DNA from: Streptomyces cellostaticus
GTDB lineage: Bacteria > Actinomycetota > Actinomycetes > Streptomycetales > Streptomycetaceae
DNA: 42,109 nt
Reading direction: 5' to 3'
Assembly (NCBI RefSeq): GCF_001513965.1
Contig: NZ_KQ948054.1
Location: 8,439-50,547 of the forward strand
In this document: piece after piece, positions 32,001 to 40,892 of the stretch
Position numbering within the stretch: position 1 is the stretch's first letter
How the letters are laid out: each line of letters begins with the position of its first letter
Program-made: the position numbers and the translations under genes
Notes under the pieces: model-generated
What the model was told of the DNA's origin: nothing
What the model saw: only the letters and a program-made list of their open reading frames with translations
The model's database searches: none

Positions 32001-34946
32001 TCAACCACCTTCTCTGCCGCCGTCGGTACCCGAGTCATCCGCCTCACCTTCGGGGTCATCCTGAACATCTGAGGACTCCGACTGCTCTATGTCGCCCTCA
32101 GAGATGTGTTCACCAGAGCTCGGTTGCGGGGCTCTGTCGCAGTCTCGGGGGGCAATGTGCTCGCCGAAGAGCTGTTTGACCAGTGCGAAAGCATGATGAC
32201 GGTTGATCGTGTTCGTCAGCGGATGCTCCCAGCCGAGCACCCGTACGGCGTCGTCCAAGGTCTGCCTGAACAGCTGGATGGCTTCATCCAGCCTTCCCGT
32301 GCCCTGGTATGCATAGGCCAGGTCATCGCCAGCGGCAAGGGTGTCGGGGTGGTCGGGGCCGAGGACCCGTTTCCGGCCCGCCAGGGTCTGCTGGTACAGC
32401 GGGACGGCTTTGTCCAGTCTTCCCGCCGCCTCGTAGCCGTAGGCGAGGTTGTTGCGGGAGGTGAGAGTGTCAGGGTGGTCGGGACCGAGTACCCGCTCCA
32501 TATCCACCAGGGCGGACTGCAGGAGCGGCATGGCTTCCTCGAGCCGTCCGGCCTCCCGGTAAGCGCGGCCGAGGTTGCCACGGTAAGCGAGCGTGTCGGG
32601 GTGGTCTGGGCCGAGCACCAGCACGGCATCGGCCAGGATTCTTTCGAACAGCGGGACGGCTTCGTCCGGCCTTTCGACCCCCAGGTAGGCGAAGGCGAGG
32701 TTGTTGCGGGAGATGAGGGTGTCGGGGTGGTCAGGGCCGAGGACGCGCTCCCGGTCCGCCAGAGTCCGCTGGTACAGCGGGATGGCTTCGTCCAGCCGCT
32801 CCGCTGCCTCGTAGGTGTAGGCGAGGTTGTTGCGTGAGTGGAGCGTGCTGGGGTGGTCGGGCCCGAGCACGCGCTCCATGTCTGCCAGGGTCCGTTTCAA
32901 CAGCGGGATGGCATCGTCCAGCCTGCCTGCAACTCGGTAGGCGTATGCGAGGTTGTTGCGGGAGATGAGGGTGTCGGGGTGGTCAGGGCCGAGGACGCGC
33001 TCCCGGTCCGCCAGAGTCCGCTGGTACAGCGGGATGGCCTCGCTCAGCCGTCCCGCTTGCTCGTAGGCGCCAGCGAGGGCGTTGCGGGTTTCGAGGGTGC
33101 GGGGGTGGTCGGGACCGATGATGCGGGATTGCGCTGCCTCGAGGCGTACGTAGTGGTGAGCGGCGCTGGTGGGCTGGCCAGTTTTGTAGTCGTACCGGGC
33201 CAAGGCCTCCAGTAGGTCCAGGGCGTTCGGAGTGTCGAAGAGGTCAGTGAGGGCGCGCGCGTGAGGTGCGATGGCGGCGAGGTGGTCCAGCCGTCCCGGG
33301 CTGTAAGCCTGCTTCATCAGCCGGGTGGTGGCAGCTACGACCGCAGTGCAGAGAACCTGCCAAGCGGCGGAGGACTGACGTTGGAGGAGAAGGGTACGGG
33401 CGACCAGGGCGTGGACGGACCAGGTGGGGGGATCAGTGCTGTCCTGGCGGATGACGGAGAGGCGTTGGACTGCGCTGAGTGCCCGGCGCAGGGCGCGGTC
33501 CGTGTCAGTGTCCTCGCTGCCGGTGGCTTCGGCGGTGATGGCGTGGAGAAGTGCTTCGGGGATGGGCGCGCGGGCGAGTACGGCGGCAGCGCGCATCAGA
33601 GTGAGGGCGGCGCGATCAAGGCGGCTCAGGCTTCGGGTGAAGGTGGCGGCAATGTCGCGGGTGTGGCCGGTGGGAACTTGGGCTTCGATGTCGTCGACTA
33701 GGTCCTGGAAGGCATCGCCGTGCTGAGTGTCGGCCAGATCGGCGCGCAGCTGCTGGTAGGTCAGGCTGGGCTGGTCAGCGATGCAGCCACGGGCCAGGTC
33801 CACCGCCAGCGCGTGGCAGCCAAGTGCGCCGACCAGATCGCCGGCCGCGGCCTCTTCCTCCAGGCCAGCGGGGGCGCGGGCGGAAGTGAGTAGCCGCCAT
33901 GCCTCGTCGCGCGGCAGCACGTCGACGTCGACGGCGGGCAGCTGGTAGCCGCGCCAGCGGGTGGTCATCACAGTGCGACCCAGCGGGTGCGGGCAGGCCA
34001 GCTCGCGGACCACTTCCAGCGGAAGCCGACCAGGGATGTCGTCGACCACCCACAGGCATGGCTTGCCGGTCTGCTCGATGTGGCGGCGTGCGGTCTCGCG
34101 GATCTCCTCCAAGGTGGCTTGGGCCGGGTCGATGCCAAAGATCCGGGCGATCTGCTGGTGGTGCTGAGCGCGGGCCTCCTCCTGGGCTTCTTCGGGATTG
34201 GTGCCGGGGTCGTGGCTCGCAGCGGCGGCAAACCAGTAGATGCCCCCCGGGTAGAACGAGCCGAAGCGATGGGCGTACTGCTCAGCGAGCAGTGTCTTGC
34301 CCATCCCTCCCAGTCCGGCGATCACCGCCTGCCCGGCGCTGGCCTCATCATGGGTGGCCGCGTACTCCAGCGCGTGCAGGTAACTGTGCAACTGCCAGAA
34401 CTCGGTCACCCGGCCCACGAAGCGGGGCGAGCCGGTGTGCTCGGCTGGCCGCCACACCGGACGCTCCTGTACGACGGCATCCCCCAGCGGACTGGTCGAT
34501 TGCCCCGCTTTCGCCCGCAGCCGTTCCACGAGCCGACCCAGCGCCTCCTCGCCCCCGACAGTCGCGTACCGTGCGTCCCGCAGCTCCACCGGCTCGATAT
34601 GGTCCGCCCGCTCCTCGGGGTTGACCACAAGAATCCGCTGGCTGGCTTCCCCAAGCGCGGTCGCGGCCCGGAACGCCGTCAGCAGCTCCCACTGGCACGC
34701 CGGCCGGGTCGGATAGGTCGTCGAGTAGAACGCAACGAACAACCGCGCCTGCGCCAACGCGGCCTGGATCGCCGGGGTGATGCCCTCGAACTCATCGATG
34801 CCCGTCTCGTCCAGGAACACCTTCAGCCCGGCTGCACGTAGGCCCTCCACCACCGGCAGCACTCGCTCCCTGTCGGTCCGTGCGTAACTGAAGAACGCAT
34901 CGCACGGCCCGCCCCCTGCGCCACCGAACACCCACTCTCCTGACAC
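32001..34946 (-). CDS. TIR - NB-ARC - TPR protein (NLR-like, STAND ATPase)
   Basis: About 981 residues from the preferred GTG at 34946 (GAAGG 9 bp upstream); an in-frame GTG at 35066 would add 40 residues. Residues 15-150 are a TIR domain (CDAFFSYARTDRERV, VFLDETGID, FVAFYSTTYPTRPACQWELL, catalytic Glu near position 87). The NB-ARC ATPase follows, with Walker A GLGGMGKT (211-218), Walker B CLWVVDD (about 297) and TTRWRGYQLPAVDV. The C-terminal 340 residues are at least seven 42-residue kinesin-light-chain-type TPRs (LGPDHPDTL..RNNLAYAY). The tail is acidic. Such proteins sense a trigger through the repeats, oligomerise, and activate TIR NADase activity, usually in antiphage defence. Confidence 0.9.
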   Translation of the reverse strand: MSGEWVFGGAGGGPCDAFFSYARTDRERVLPVVEGLRAAGLKVFLDETGIDEFEGITPAIQAALAQARLFVAFYSTTYPTRPACQWELLTAFRAATALGEASQRILVVNPEERADHIEPVELRDARYATVGGEEALGRLVERLRAKAGQSTSPLGDAVVQERPVWRPAEHTGSPRFVGRVTEFWQLHSYLHALEYAATHDEASAGQAVIAGLGGMGKTLLAEQYAHRFGSFYPGGIYWFAAAASHDPGTNPEEAQEEARAQHHQQIARIFGIDPAQATLEEIRETARRHIEQTGKPCLWVVDDIPGRLPLEVVRELACPHPLGRTVMTTRWRGYQLPAVDVDVLPRDEAWRLLTSARAPAGLEEEAAAGDLVGALGCHALAVDLARGCIADQPSLTYQQLRADLADTQHGDAFQDLVDDIEAQVPTGHTRDIAATFTRSLSRLDRAALTLMRAAAVLARAPIPEALLHAITAEATGSEDTDTDRALRRALSAVQRLSVIRQDSTDPPTWSVHALVARTLLLQRQSSAAWQVLCTAVVAATTRLMKQAYSPGRLDHLAAIAPHARALTDLFDTPNALDLLEALARYDYKTGQPTSAAHHYVRLEAAQSRIIGPDHPRTLETRNALAGAYEQAGRLSEAIPLYQRTLADRERVLGPDHPDTLISRNNLAYAYRVAGRLDDAIPLLKRTLADMERVLGPDHPSTLHSRNNLAYTYEAAERLDEAIPLYQRTLADRERVLGPDHPDTLISRNNLAFAYLGVERPDEAVPLFERILADAVLVLGPDHPDTLAYRGNLGRAYREAGRLEEAMPLLQSALVDMERVLGPDHPDTLTSRNNLAYGYEAAGRLDKAVPLYQQTLAGRKRVLGPDHPDTLAAGDDLAYAYQGTGRLDEAIQLFRQTLDDAVRVLGWEHPLTNTINRHHAFALVKQLFGEHIAPRDCDRAPQPSSGEHISEGDIEQSESSDVQDDPEGEADDSGTDGGREGG

Positions 34947-35116
34947 ATCACCAGGCCTTCCCCGAGCACCTGTCAGCCCGCCCAGCCTCACCCGAACGCC
35001 CCATGGGTCTTCGCTGCTGCCTGCATACGCCCGTGAGAAAGTCCCGGTAGACGGCATGCCGTGCACTGCCCTGGTGGCAAATGTGGAGATCGCCTGCGTT
35101 GGAAAGGTTGGGGCGC

Positions 35117-35659
35117 ATGAAGATGCCGCTGAAGATGCCCCAGCGGGTCCAAGTAAAGATCACGATCCCGTTCGTCGGAGAGATTAGCGGCGAGTGGGAA
35201 CCCGACGACGCCGAACGCAAAGCAGCGTGGGAGCTGTACGTGGAGCTGGTCACCCGGATCGCGGTCGTTCCGCTCCAGCCTGGCCAAGGCTCGCTGCGCG
35301 ACGCGACGAACTCCCTGTACAGCCTCTTCTCCATCACCCGAGACATCCTGCGCCGTTACGGCCCACAGGTGGCCCCCGCCTCGAAGCACTCTCAGATCTC
35401 CTTCGGCGTCCTGGCCGTGACCGTCCTGAACCATGCACTGCGCCCATTCCTGGCTCGCTGGCACATCCAGCTGGGCACCTGGGAAGCCGCCCGCCCTGCC
35501 GACCGGTCCGCCCTGGATCACGAGCAAGCCTGGGACCAAGCCGAGCAGTTCCGCGAAGAGCTGGAGAAGGTACGACAGGCCCTGGTCGAAACCGCCGATG
35601 TACTGGGAACGGTGGCCGGCGCGGCCGACCTGATGCGAAGCACCTCCATCTCCGGCTGA
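35117..35659 (+). CDS. Conserved hypothetical protein divergent from the TIR-NB-ARC-TPR gene
   Basis: A 180-residue protein (MKMPLKMPQRVQVKITIPFVGEISGEWEPDDAERKAAW at the start). A short beta part is followed by helices (WELYVELVTRIAVVPLQPGQGSLRDATNSLYSLFSITRDILRRYGP; FGVLAVTVLNHALRPFLARWH; EELEKVRQALVETADVLGTVA). I know similar uncharacterised proteins in Streptomyces but no function. It starts 170 bp from the TIR gene on the other strand, so the two may share a control region and act together. The ATG at 35117 is preferred; 35081 is possible. Confidence 0.7.
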   Translation: MKMPLKMPQRVQVKITIPFVGEISGEWEPDDAERKAAWELYVELVTRIAVVPLQPGQGSLRDATNSLYSLFSITRDILRRYGPQVAPASKHSQISFGVLAVTVLNHALRPFLARWHIQLGTWEAARPADRSALDHEQAWDQAEQFREELEKVRQALVETADVLGTVAGAADLMRSTSISG

Positions 35660-35764
35660 GGTCCGGCGGGCGAGACCGAGCAGAGGCAACCGGGCCTCGG
35701 GGCCATGACGGATCACGGCCGTGATCTGCCGACGCCCGCGCTCAAGCCAGCTGGGGAGCCGCCC

Positions 35765-36282
35765 CGGCACCCTTGACGACCACCCCGAGTGGAAGACCGC
35801 GCTGGAGGCGGTCGACAAGCACTGGAACCCCAAGCGGCCAGCCAACTGGCAGCGGCACTACGCCGCGCTGCGCGAGCTGGGCCGCGACCAGGACCAGGCC
35901 GACGTCCTGCCCGGCGTCACCGTGCACGGAATGGACGTCGGGCGATGGCTCCGCAAGAACCGTGAGCACGCCGTCTGGCAGGGCCTGATGGACGGGCAGC
36001 GCGCGCTCCTGGAGGCAATCGGCGTGGTATCACTGCACCGGAGCAGGAATCCCCCGCCAAGGCGCCCAAGGCGGCCTTGTGCGCCTTCGAAAAGGGCGTC
36101 GCGGCGCGGCACTGGACCAGTACAAGGCCCGTATGGGCTCGGTGAAGGTCCCCAGAGCCCACGTAGAGACTCTGCCGGACCGGACCGAGGGCAAGCTCGG
36201 AGTGTTCCTGCCCAACACCAAGACCCGACGCGCCAAACTCACCGCCCCCGCCCACCTCGGACTGGAGTGGGCGGCAGCGTAA
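35765..36282 (+). pseudogene. Degraded helicase-associated (HA) repeat gene fragment
   Basis: Three frames in succession carry HA-repeat sequence: HPEWKTALEAVDKHWNPKRPANWQRHYAALREL and VLPGVTVHGMDVGRWLRKNRE in the first, TAPEQESPAKAPKAALCAFEKGVAA in the second (about 36035-36110), and LDQYKARMGSVKVPRAHVE...LGVFLPNTKTRRAKL...LGLEWAA in the third. At least two frameshifts separate them. It corresponds to the C-terminal end of proteins like the one at 3-986. The helicase core is absent. Confidence 0.8.
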
Positions 36283-36439
36283 GCACACTCCGGGCGGCCG
36301 CGCGCAGTGATCGGGACGTTCGTCTCATCCCAATGCGGTGTGACGTCGAGCAGATGCCCTACGATGCAAGGGACGCCCAGGGACCATCCGGGACTCGAGG
36401 GGACTCTCACGGACCTCTACAGGATCGGGAGACCCCGAA

Positions 36440-36476
36440 GGGCCCGACGCTGGCTCCTACCCCAGCAATCGGGCCC
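36440..36476. terminator. Hairpin, probable terminator
   Basis: Outer arms GGGCCCGA (36440-36447) and TCGGGCCC (36469-36476) enclose an inner stem GCTGG/CCAGC. The stem is strong and lies downstream of the HA pseudogene in a gene-free stretch. Confidence 0.5.
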
Positions 36477-36727
36477 CTGAGGCGCCGCAGTCACGAGCCC
36501 GGCCGTCCAACTCGCGGTCGGGCTCACTGCGTGAGCGCCCACCAGCCGGCCGTACCCTCTCCTGGTCAGGACCAGAAGGACTGCAGCAGTTCGTAGACAA
36601 CCTTGGCGATCACCGGCGACCAGTCGATCAGCGCCTGCCGTATCAACAGACGACGACCAGACCGCACGCTGCGATCGCCCGGAGCTTCCTCCACGGCCAT
36701 CTCGCCCCTCCCTTCGGTTCCCGTAGG

Positions 36728-36895
36728 GGTTCCTGAACCAGGCTCAGGAACTTCGCCTCGCACCGAGGCGAACGACTCGGTGGGACCTCCGAGAGGAAGC
36801 AGCCCCAAGCATAGGTGTTCGCGGAGGCCTCTCAGACCCGAAGGACCACAACTTGTGGGCTGCTGTAGCAATCCAACCACTAGATGTGGGGATTG
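36728..36895. repeat. Cluster of tandem palindromes in a gene-free region
   Basis: Several palindromes follow each other: GTTCCTGA/TCAGGAAC (36729-36751, also GGTTCCTGAACC), TTCGCCTCG-CAC-CGAGGCGAA (36752-36772, perfect 9-bp stem), CTCGG/CCGAG (36776-36793), GAGGCCTC, CCACAA-C-TTGTGG (36846-36858) and CAACCAC/GTGG..TTG (about 36874-36895). No gene is supported from 36283 to 37036. Such runs resemble the folded ends of linear Streptomyces replicons, but could also be terminators. Confidence 0.5.
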
Positions 36896-37036
36896 GCTGA
36901 TACATCGACAGCTCGCGCGTGTTGCACTCGCATACCTCCGCACGGCTGAGTCGTCCCGCCACCTGTGAAAACACGCGCGCGCGTACGCACCGCAGGAGCA
37001 CTTACGGAGACACCGCGGGCGCCGCACGGAGGACGC

Positions 37037-37555
37037 CTCTTCCTTGTACCAGTCGAGGATCGACTCCATGGAGTCGTCGACGGACAAGATGAAGCAGGCG
37101 GAGACCTGCTGGGGCTGCGGGGTTCCGACGTTGAACCAGACGGGGCTGTTGAAGCTGAAGATCTGGTGCAGGAGCGCGTACGCCAGCTCGTGCTCGAAGA
37201 TCTCGGCGTCGGCGGGCGAGGCGAAGTACTTGTGGTCCTCGCCGGCCTTCCGGTACGTCTTCACGATGCGGTCGATCAGCTGCTTGAGGCTGACCTCGCG
37301 CTGCGGGGTGCCGACAGCACCCCGGAAGTACTTGCTGGTGACGATGTTGACCGCGTTCACCGACCAGAAGTCGGGGAACTCGACGCCACGCTGCTCGAAG
37401 TTCACCGAGCCGTCGCGCCAGTTGGTCATGACGACGTCACGGCGCGCCCACTCGACCTCGTCGTACGGGTGCACGCCGGGGGTGGTGTGGATGCGCTCGA
37501 TACGCAGCCCCTCGGTGGATGCTGCCCAGCACACACACTGTCTTGATCTTGTCAT
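37037..37555 (-). pseudogene. nrdJ: 5' fragment of nrdJ (class II ribonucleotide reductase)
   Basis: Residues 14-173 match the N-terminus of the vitamin-B12-dependent ribonucleoside reductase closely: GLRIERIHTTPGVHPYDEVEWARRD, the SVNAVNIVTSKYFRGAVGTPQREVSL region and FSFNSPVWFNVGTPQPQQVSACFI. Normal proteins continue for about 780 more residues after DWYKEE. Here the sequence changes at about 37037 and reads nonsense to a stop at 36566. All of the catalytic barrel beyond the first substrate-region motif is lost. The first 13 residues also differ from relatives. It starts immediately after the nrdR stop (TAG then ATG), with GAGGAGG in the nrdR end. Confidence 0.9.
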
Positions 37556-38050
37556 CTACGTCCTCCTCAGAACCTGATCCACGAGACAGCTCAGCCGCCG
37601 ACGTCCCCCGCGAGACCCTCCGTCCGCGATGGCGGCCTCGAAGTCCTCGAGCGAGTCGAACGCCCGGTAGACGGAGGCGAATCGCAGATAGGCGACGAGG
37701 TCGAGCTCCTGCAACGGGCCGAGTATGGCCAGGCCCACGTCGTGGGTGGTCAGCTCGGCGCTTCCGGTAGCCCGCACCGCCTCCTCGACCCGCTGACCCA
37801 GCTGGGCGAGTGCGTCCTCGGTGACAGGCCGCCCCTGGCATGCCTTGCGCACACCGTTGATGACCTTGGTACGGCTGAACGGCTCGGTGACTCCGGACCG
37901 CTTGACCACCATGAGCGAACACGTCTCCACGGTCGTGAAACGACGGGAGCAGTCCGGGCACTGACGGCGCCTGCGGATCGACGTGCCGTCGTCGGTCGTA
38001 CGACTGTCGACCACGCGGCTGTCGGGGTGCCTGCAGAAGGGGCAGTGCAT
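37556..38050 (-). CDS. nrdR: NrdR transcriptional repressor of ribonucleotide reductase genes
   Basis: A 164-residue protein. The N-terminal zinc ribbon (MHCPFCRHPDSRVVDSR...QCPDCSRRF) and the ATP-cone domain (VVKRSGVTEPFSRTKVINGVRKACQGRPV) are intact. The protein binds NrdR boxes in front of reductase operons in response to (d)ATP. After FEAAIA the C-terminus (DGGSRGGRRRLSCLVDQVLRRT) differs from typical relatives, so the end may be frameshifted or rearranged. The copy stands next to truncated nrdJ and truncated lexA, and its normal promoter region is missing (lexA-derived coding sequence begins almost at its start codon). A full chromosomal locus probably exists elsewhere. Confidence 0.9.
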   Translation of the reverse strand: MHCPFCRHPDSRVVDSRTTDDGTSIRRRRQCPDCSRRFTTVETCSLMVVKRSGVTEPFSRTKVINGVRKACQGRPVTEDALAQLGQRVEEAVRATGSAELTTHDVGLAILGPLQELDLVAYLRFASVYRAFDSLEDFEAAIADGGSRGGRRRLSCLVDQVLRRT

Positions 38051-38447
38051 GAACTCCAACCTGCTCGGCAGAAGTGCCACCATCACTGCCCAAGACCGCT
38101 CCCAGGGCCGAGTCGAGCCGGTACATGCAATGAACGAAGCCACGAATCCCGAGGGACACAAGCGCTCCCTGCCGGGCCGACCTCCAGGCATCCGGGCGGA
38201 CAGCTCCGGACTCACCGACCGGCAGCGCCGGGTGATCGAGGTCATCAGGGACTCCGTGCAGCGGCGCGGTTACCCGCCGTCGATGCGCGAGATCGGCCAG
38301 GCCGTCGGGCTCTCCAGCACGTCCTCGGTCGCGCACCAGCTGATGGCGCTGGAGCGCAAGGGCTTCCTGCGCCGCGACCCGCACCGCCCGCGCGCCTACG
38401 AGATCCGCGGCTGCGACTTCGCCTGCGGGCGCTCGCCGCCCGGGTAG
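38049..38447 (+). pseudogene. lexA: Truncated lexA: DNA-binding domain only
   Basis: A 132-residue frame. Residues 9-118 match the N-terminal part of Streptomyces LexA: SATITAQDRSQGRVEPVHAMNEATNPEGHKRSL, then SGLTDRQRRVIEVIRDSVQRRGYPPSMREIGQAVGLSSTSSVAHQLMALERKGFLRRDPHRPRAYEIRG. The S24 peptidase half, with the cleavage site and the Ser/Lys pair, is gone; the frame ends CDFACGRSPPG. The first 8 residues are foreign, because the normal start and intergenic region are deleted. If expressed, it would be a LexA DNA-binding domain that cannot be cleaved and dimerises poorly. Confidence 0.88.
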
Positions 38448-38504
38448 AAGCAGCGGCAATCTCTTCGCCGCCACTGCTGCTGATGGCTGCGCAGAGGAGT
38501 ACCC

Positions 38505-40890
38505 ATGCAGCAGGATCGGGGGGTGGGTGATGACGAGCACCAGTCTCAAGAGGGCACTGCGGAGGCACGCGTTGGCGGCGGTGACGTTGTCGATTTCCGC
38601 AACGGCACCTTTTACGGCCCCGTCGCGGGCAAGATCCAGCACGATCACTACGAGGCACCCCGGCCTGCGGCCACGTGGCCGCACCAGGTCGGAACCATCC
38701 CCCCACAGGCAGGCTGCTTCCAGGACCGCGCCGAAGCCGCCCGCCTGACAACAGCACTCGCCGCCGAAGGCACCGCAGTCGTCACCGAGACCGCCCCGGC
38801 CGACGTGGTGGTAGGGCTGGGCGGAGTCGGCAAGACCCAGCTCGTCGCGCACTACGCCCGCACGGCCTGGCAGGCCGGCAATCTGGACGTACTCGTATGG
38901 ATCACCGCCACCAGCCGCAGCGCTGTGGTCTCTGGCTACGCCGCAGCTGCGGCTGAACTCCTCGGCAATACGGCACTCGACGACCCCGTCCAGGCTGCCT
39001 CAGCGTTCCTTGCCTGGCTGCAGCCCAAGACCGGGCAGCGCGTCTGCCGGTGGCTACTGGTCCTGGATGACGTGACCGATCCGGTTCACCTCAACGACTT
39101 GTGGCCACCGGTCAGTCCCACGGGCCGGATCTTGGTCACGACCCGTCGCCAGGACGCCGCCCTGACCACTGGCCGCCGTCGCATCGACGTTGGGGTCTTC
39201 ACCCCTACCGACGCTCTCGCCTACCTCACCGCTGCCCTCCCCCACCTTGAATATCCCGAGCAGCTCGCCCGGCTCGCCGACGATCTCGGGGACCTCCCCC
39301 TGGCCCTGTCTCAGGCTGCCGCCTACCTCACCGACACCGGCCTCAGCGCAGCCGACTACCGACAACTGCTCGCCGACCGCAGTGCCCGACTACGTGATGC
39401 AGCACCGGACAGCCTCCCCGACGGCCAGCCCCTCACCGTCGCCGCCACCTGGTCCCTGTCCATCGAGCACGCAGACCTTTTGCGCCCGGTCGGCCTCGCC
39501 CGCCCCCTGCTACATCTGGCTGCCTTCCTGAGCGCCAATGGGATCCCTGAGGCCGTCCTCACTAGCGCTCCCGCCCGCACCTACCTCGCCCACCGCCGCA
39601 TCCCCGATGCCTCAGTGGATCAAATGCCAGCGGACGGGGAGCCTATGCCGGAGCGGGATGTCCGTCTGGCTATGGCCGCCCTGCGCCGGCTCAGCCTCAT
39701 CCAGCACACCCCCACCGCGTCCGACACCGTGGTCCGTGTCCACCAACTCGTCCAGCGCGCCGTCCGCGACACCCTCACGCCCGACCAGTACCACCGCGCT
39801 GCCCGTACCGCCGCAGACGCCCTCCACGCCGCCTGGCCCCCAATCGAAAACGACACCGGCCTCGCCCAGACCCTGCGCGCCAACGCGGCAGCGCTCACCA
39901 GTTGTGCGGAAGAAGCGCTGTACCAGCCGGACACACACACGGTCCTCTACCGCATCGGGCACAGCCTGGGTGATGCCGGCCACGTCGCCGCAGCCTGTGC
40001 CCACTTCCGATACCTGACCGACGCCGTCATCTCCCGGCTCGGCCCTGACCACCCTGACGCTCTCATCGCCAGAGACGACCTAGCCGGATCAATAGCTGAC
40101 GCCGGGAACCCTCTTGGGGCCGCCTTCGCCTTCAGCAACCTGCTCGCCGACCAGATCCGCGTACTGGGCAAAGACCATCGGGGCACCCTCGCCACACGTG
40201 GCAACCTTGCCGGCGCGTTGGGTGCGGCAGGGGAACCCGCTTGGGCCGCCGCCACCCTCAGCGACCTGCTCGCCGACCAGATCCGCGTACTGGGCAAAGA
40301 CCATCCAGACACCCTCGTCGCACGCAACAACCTCGCCTACTGGCGGGGACAGGCAAGCGACCCGGCCGGCGCCGCCACCGCCTTCGCCCAGCTGCTTACC
40401 GACCAGATCCGCGTACTCGGCGAAAACCACCCTCACACCCTCACTACCCGAGGCAACCTCGCCCGCTCGATCGGTGAGGCAGGAAATCCGACTTTGGCCA
40501 TCGCCATCCTCAGCAATCTGCTCGCCGACCAGATCCGCTCGCTGGGCGAAGACCACCCGGGCACCCTCAGCACCCGAGGCAACCTCGCCCGTTGGCGGGG
40601 AAGAGCAGGGGACCCGGCCGGCGCCGCCACCGCCTTCGCCCAGCTGCTTACCGACCAGATCCGCGTACTGGGCAAAGACCATCCAGACACCCTCGTCGCA
40701 CGCAACAACCTCGCCTACTGGCGGGGACAGGCAAGCGACCCCGGCCGGCGCCGCCACCGCCTTCGCCGACCTGTTGCCCGACCTGATCAGCGCACTCGGC
40801 GAAAACCACCCTCACACCGTCGAGGCACGCAGAAACCTCACCCGCTGGCAGGCAAAGGCGAGAAGCAATGGTTCAGGACTAGGCGACTAG
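38505..40890 (+). pseudogene. NB-ARC - TPR protein with a late frameshift
   Basis: From the ATG at 38505 (GAGGAG 7 bp upstream). The N-terminal segment VDFRNGTFYGPVAGKIQHDHY is the short adaptor-like motif often seen before bacterial NB-ARC. The ATPase has Walker A GLGGVGKT (residues 104-111), Walker B LLVLDD (184-189), TTRRQDAALTTGRRR and GDLPLALSQAAAYL. No TIR or other effector is visible. About seven 42-residue TPRs follow (LGKDHPDTLVARNNLAYWRGQ). A CCCC at 40739-40742, where the sister repeat at 40361-40363 has CCC, shifts the frame in the last repeat. Without it the protein ends RSNGSGLGD at 40890. As sequenced, an altered tail runs to 40901, so the protein could still fold. Confidence 0.85.
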
Positions 40891-40892
40891 GG

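Noticed and set aside
32695..33038. Regular repeats considered as a CRISPR array
   Set aside because: The 126-bp period is in frame and encodes 42-residue TPR units; there are no short spacers.
32106..33215. Plus-strand frames with repeated VVGPEH/VVRAED motifs
   Set aside because: Antisense image of the TPR repeats of the TIR-NB-ARC-TPR gene.
36300..36480. Possible tRNA or tRNA-derived attachment site
   Set aside because: No cloverleaf with anticodon arm and T-loop GTTCRA could be built; the pairing is a simple terminator-like hairpin.
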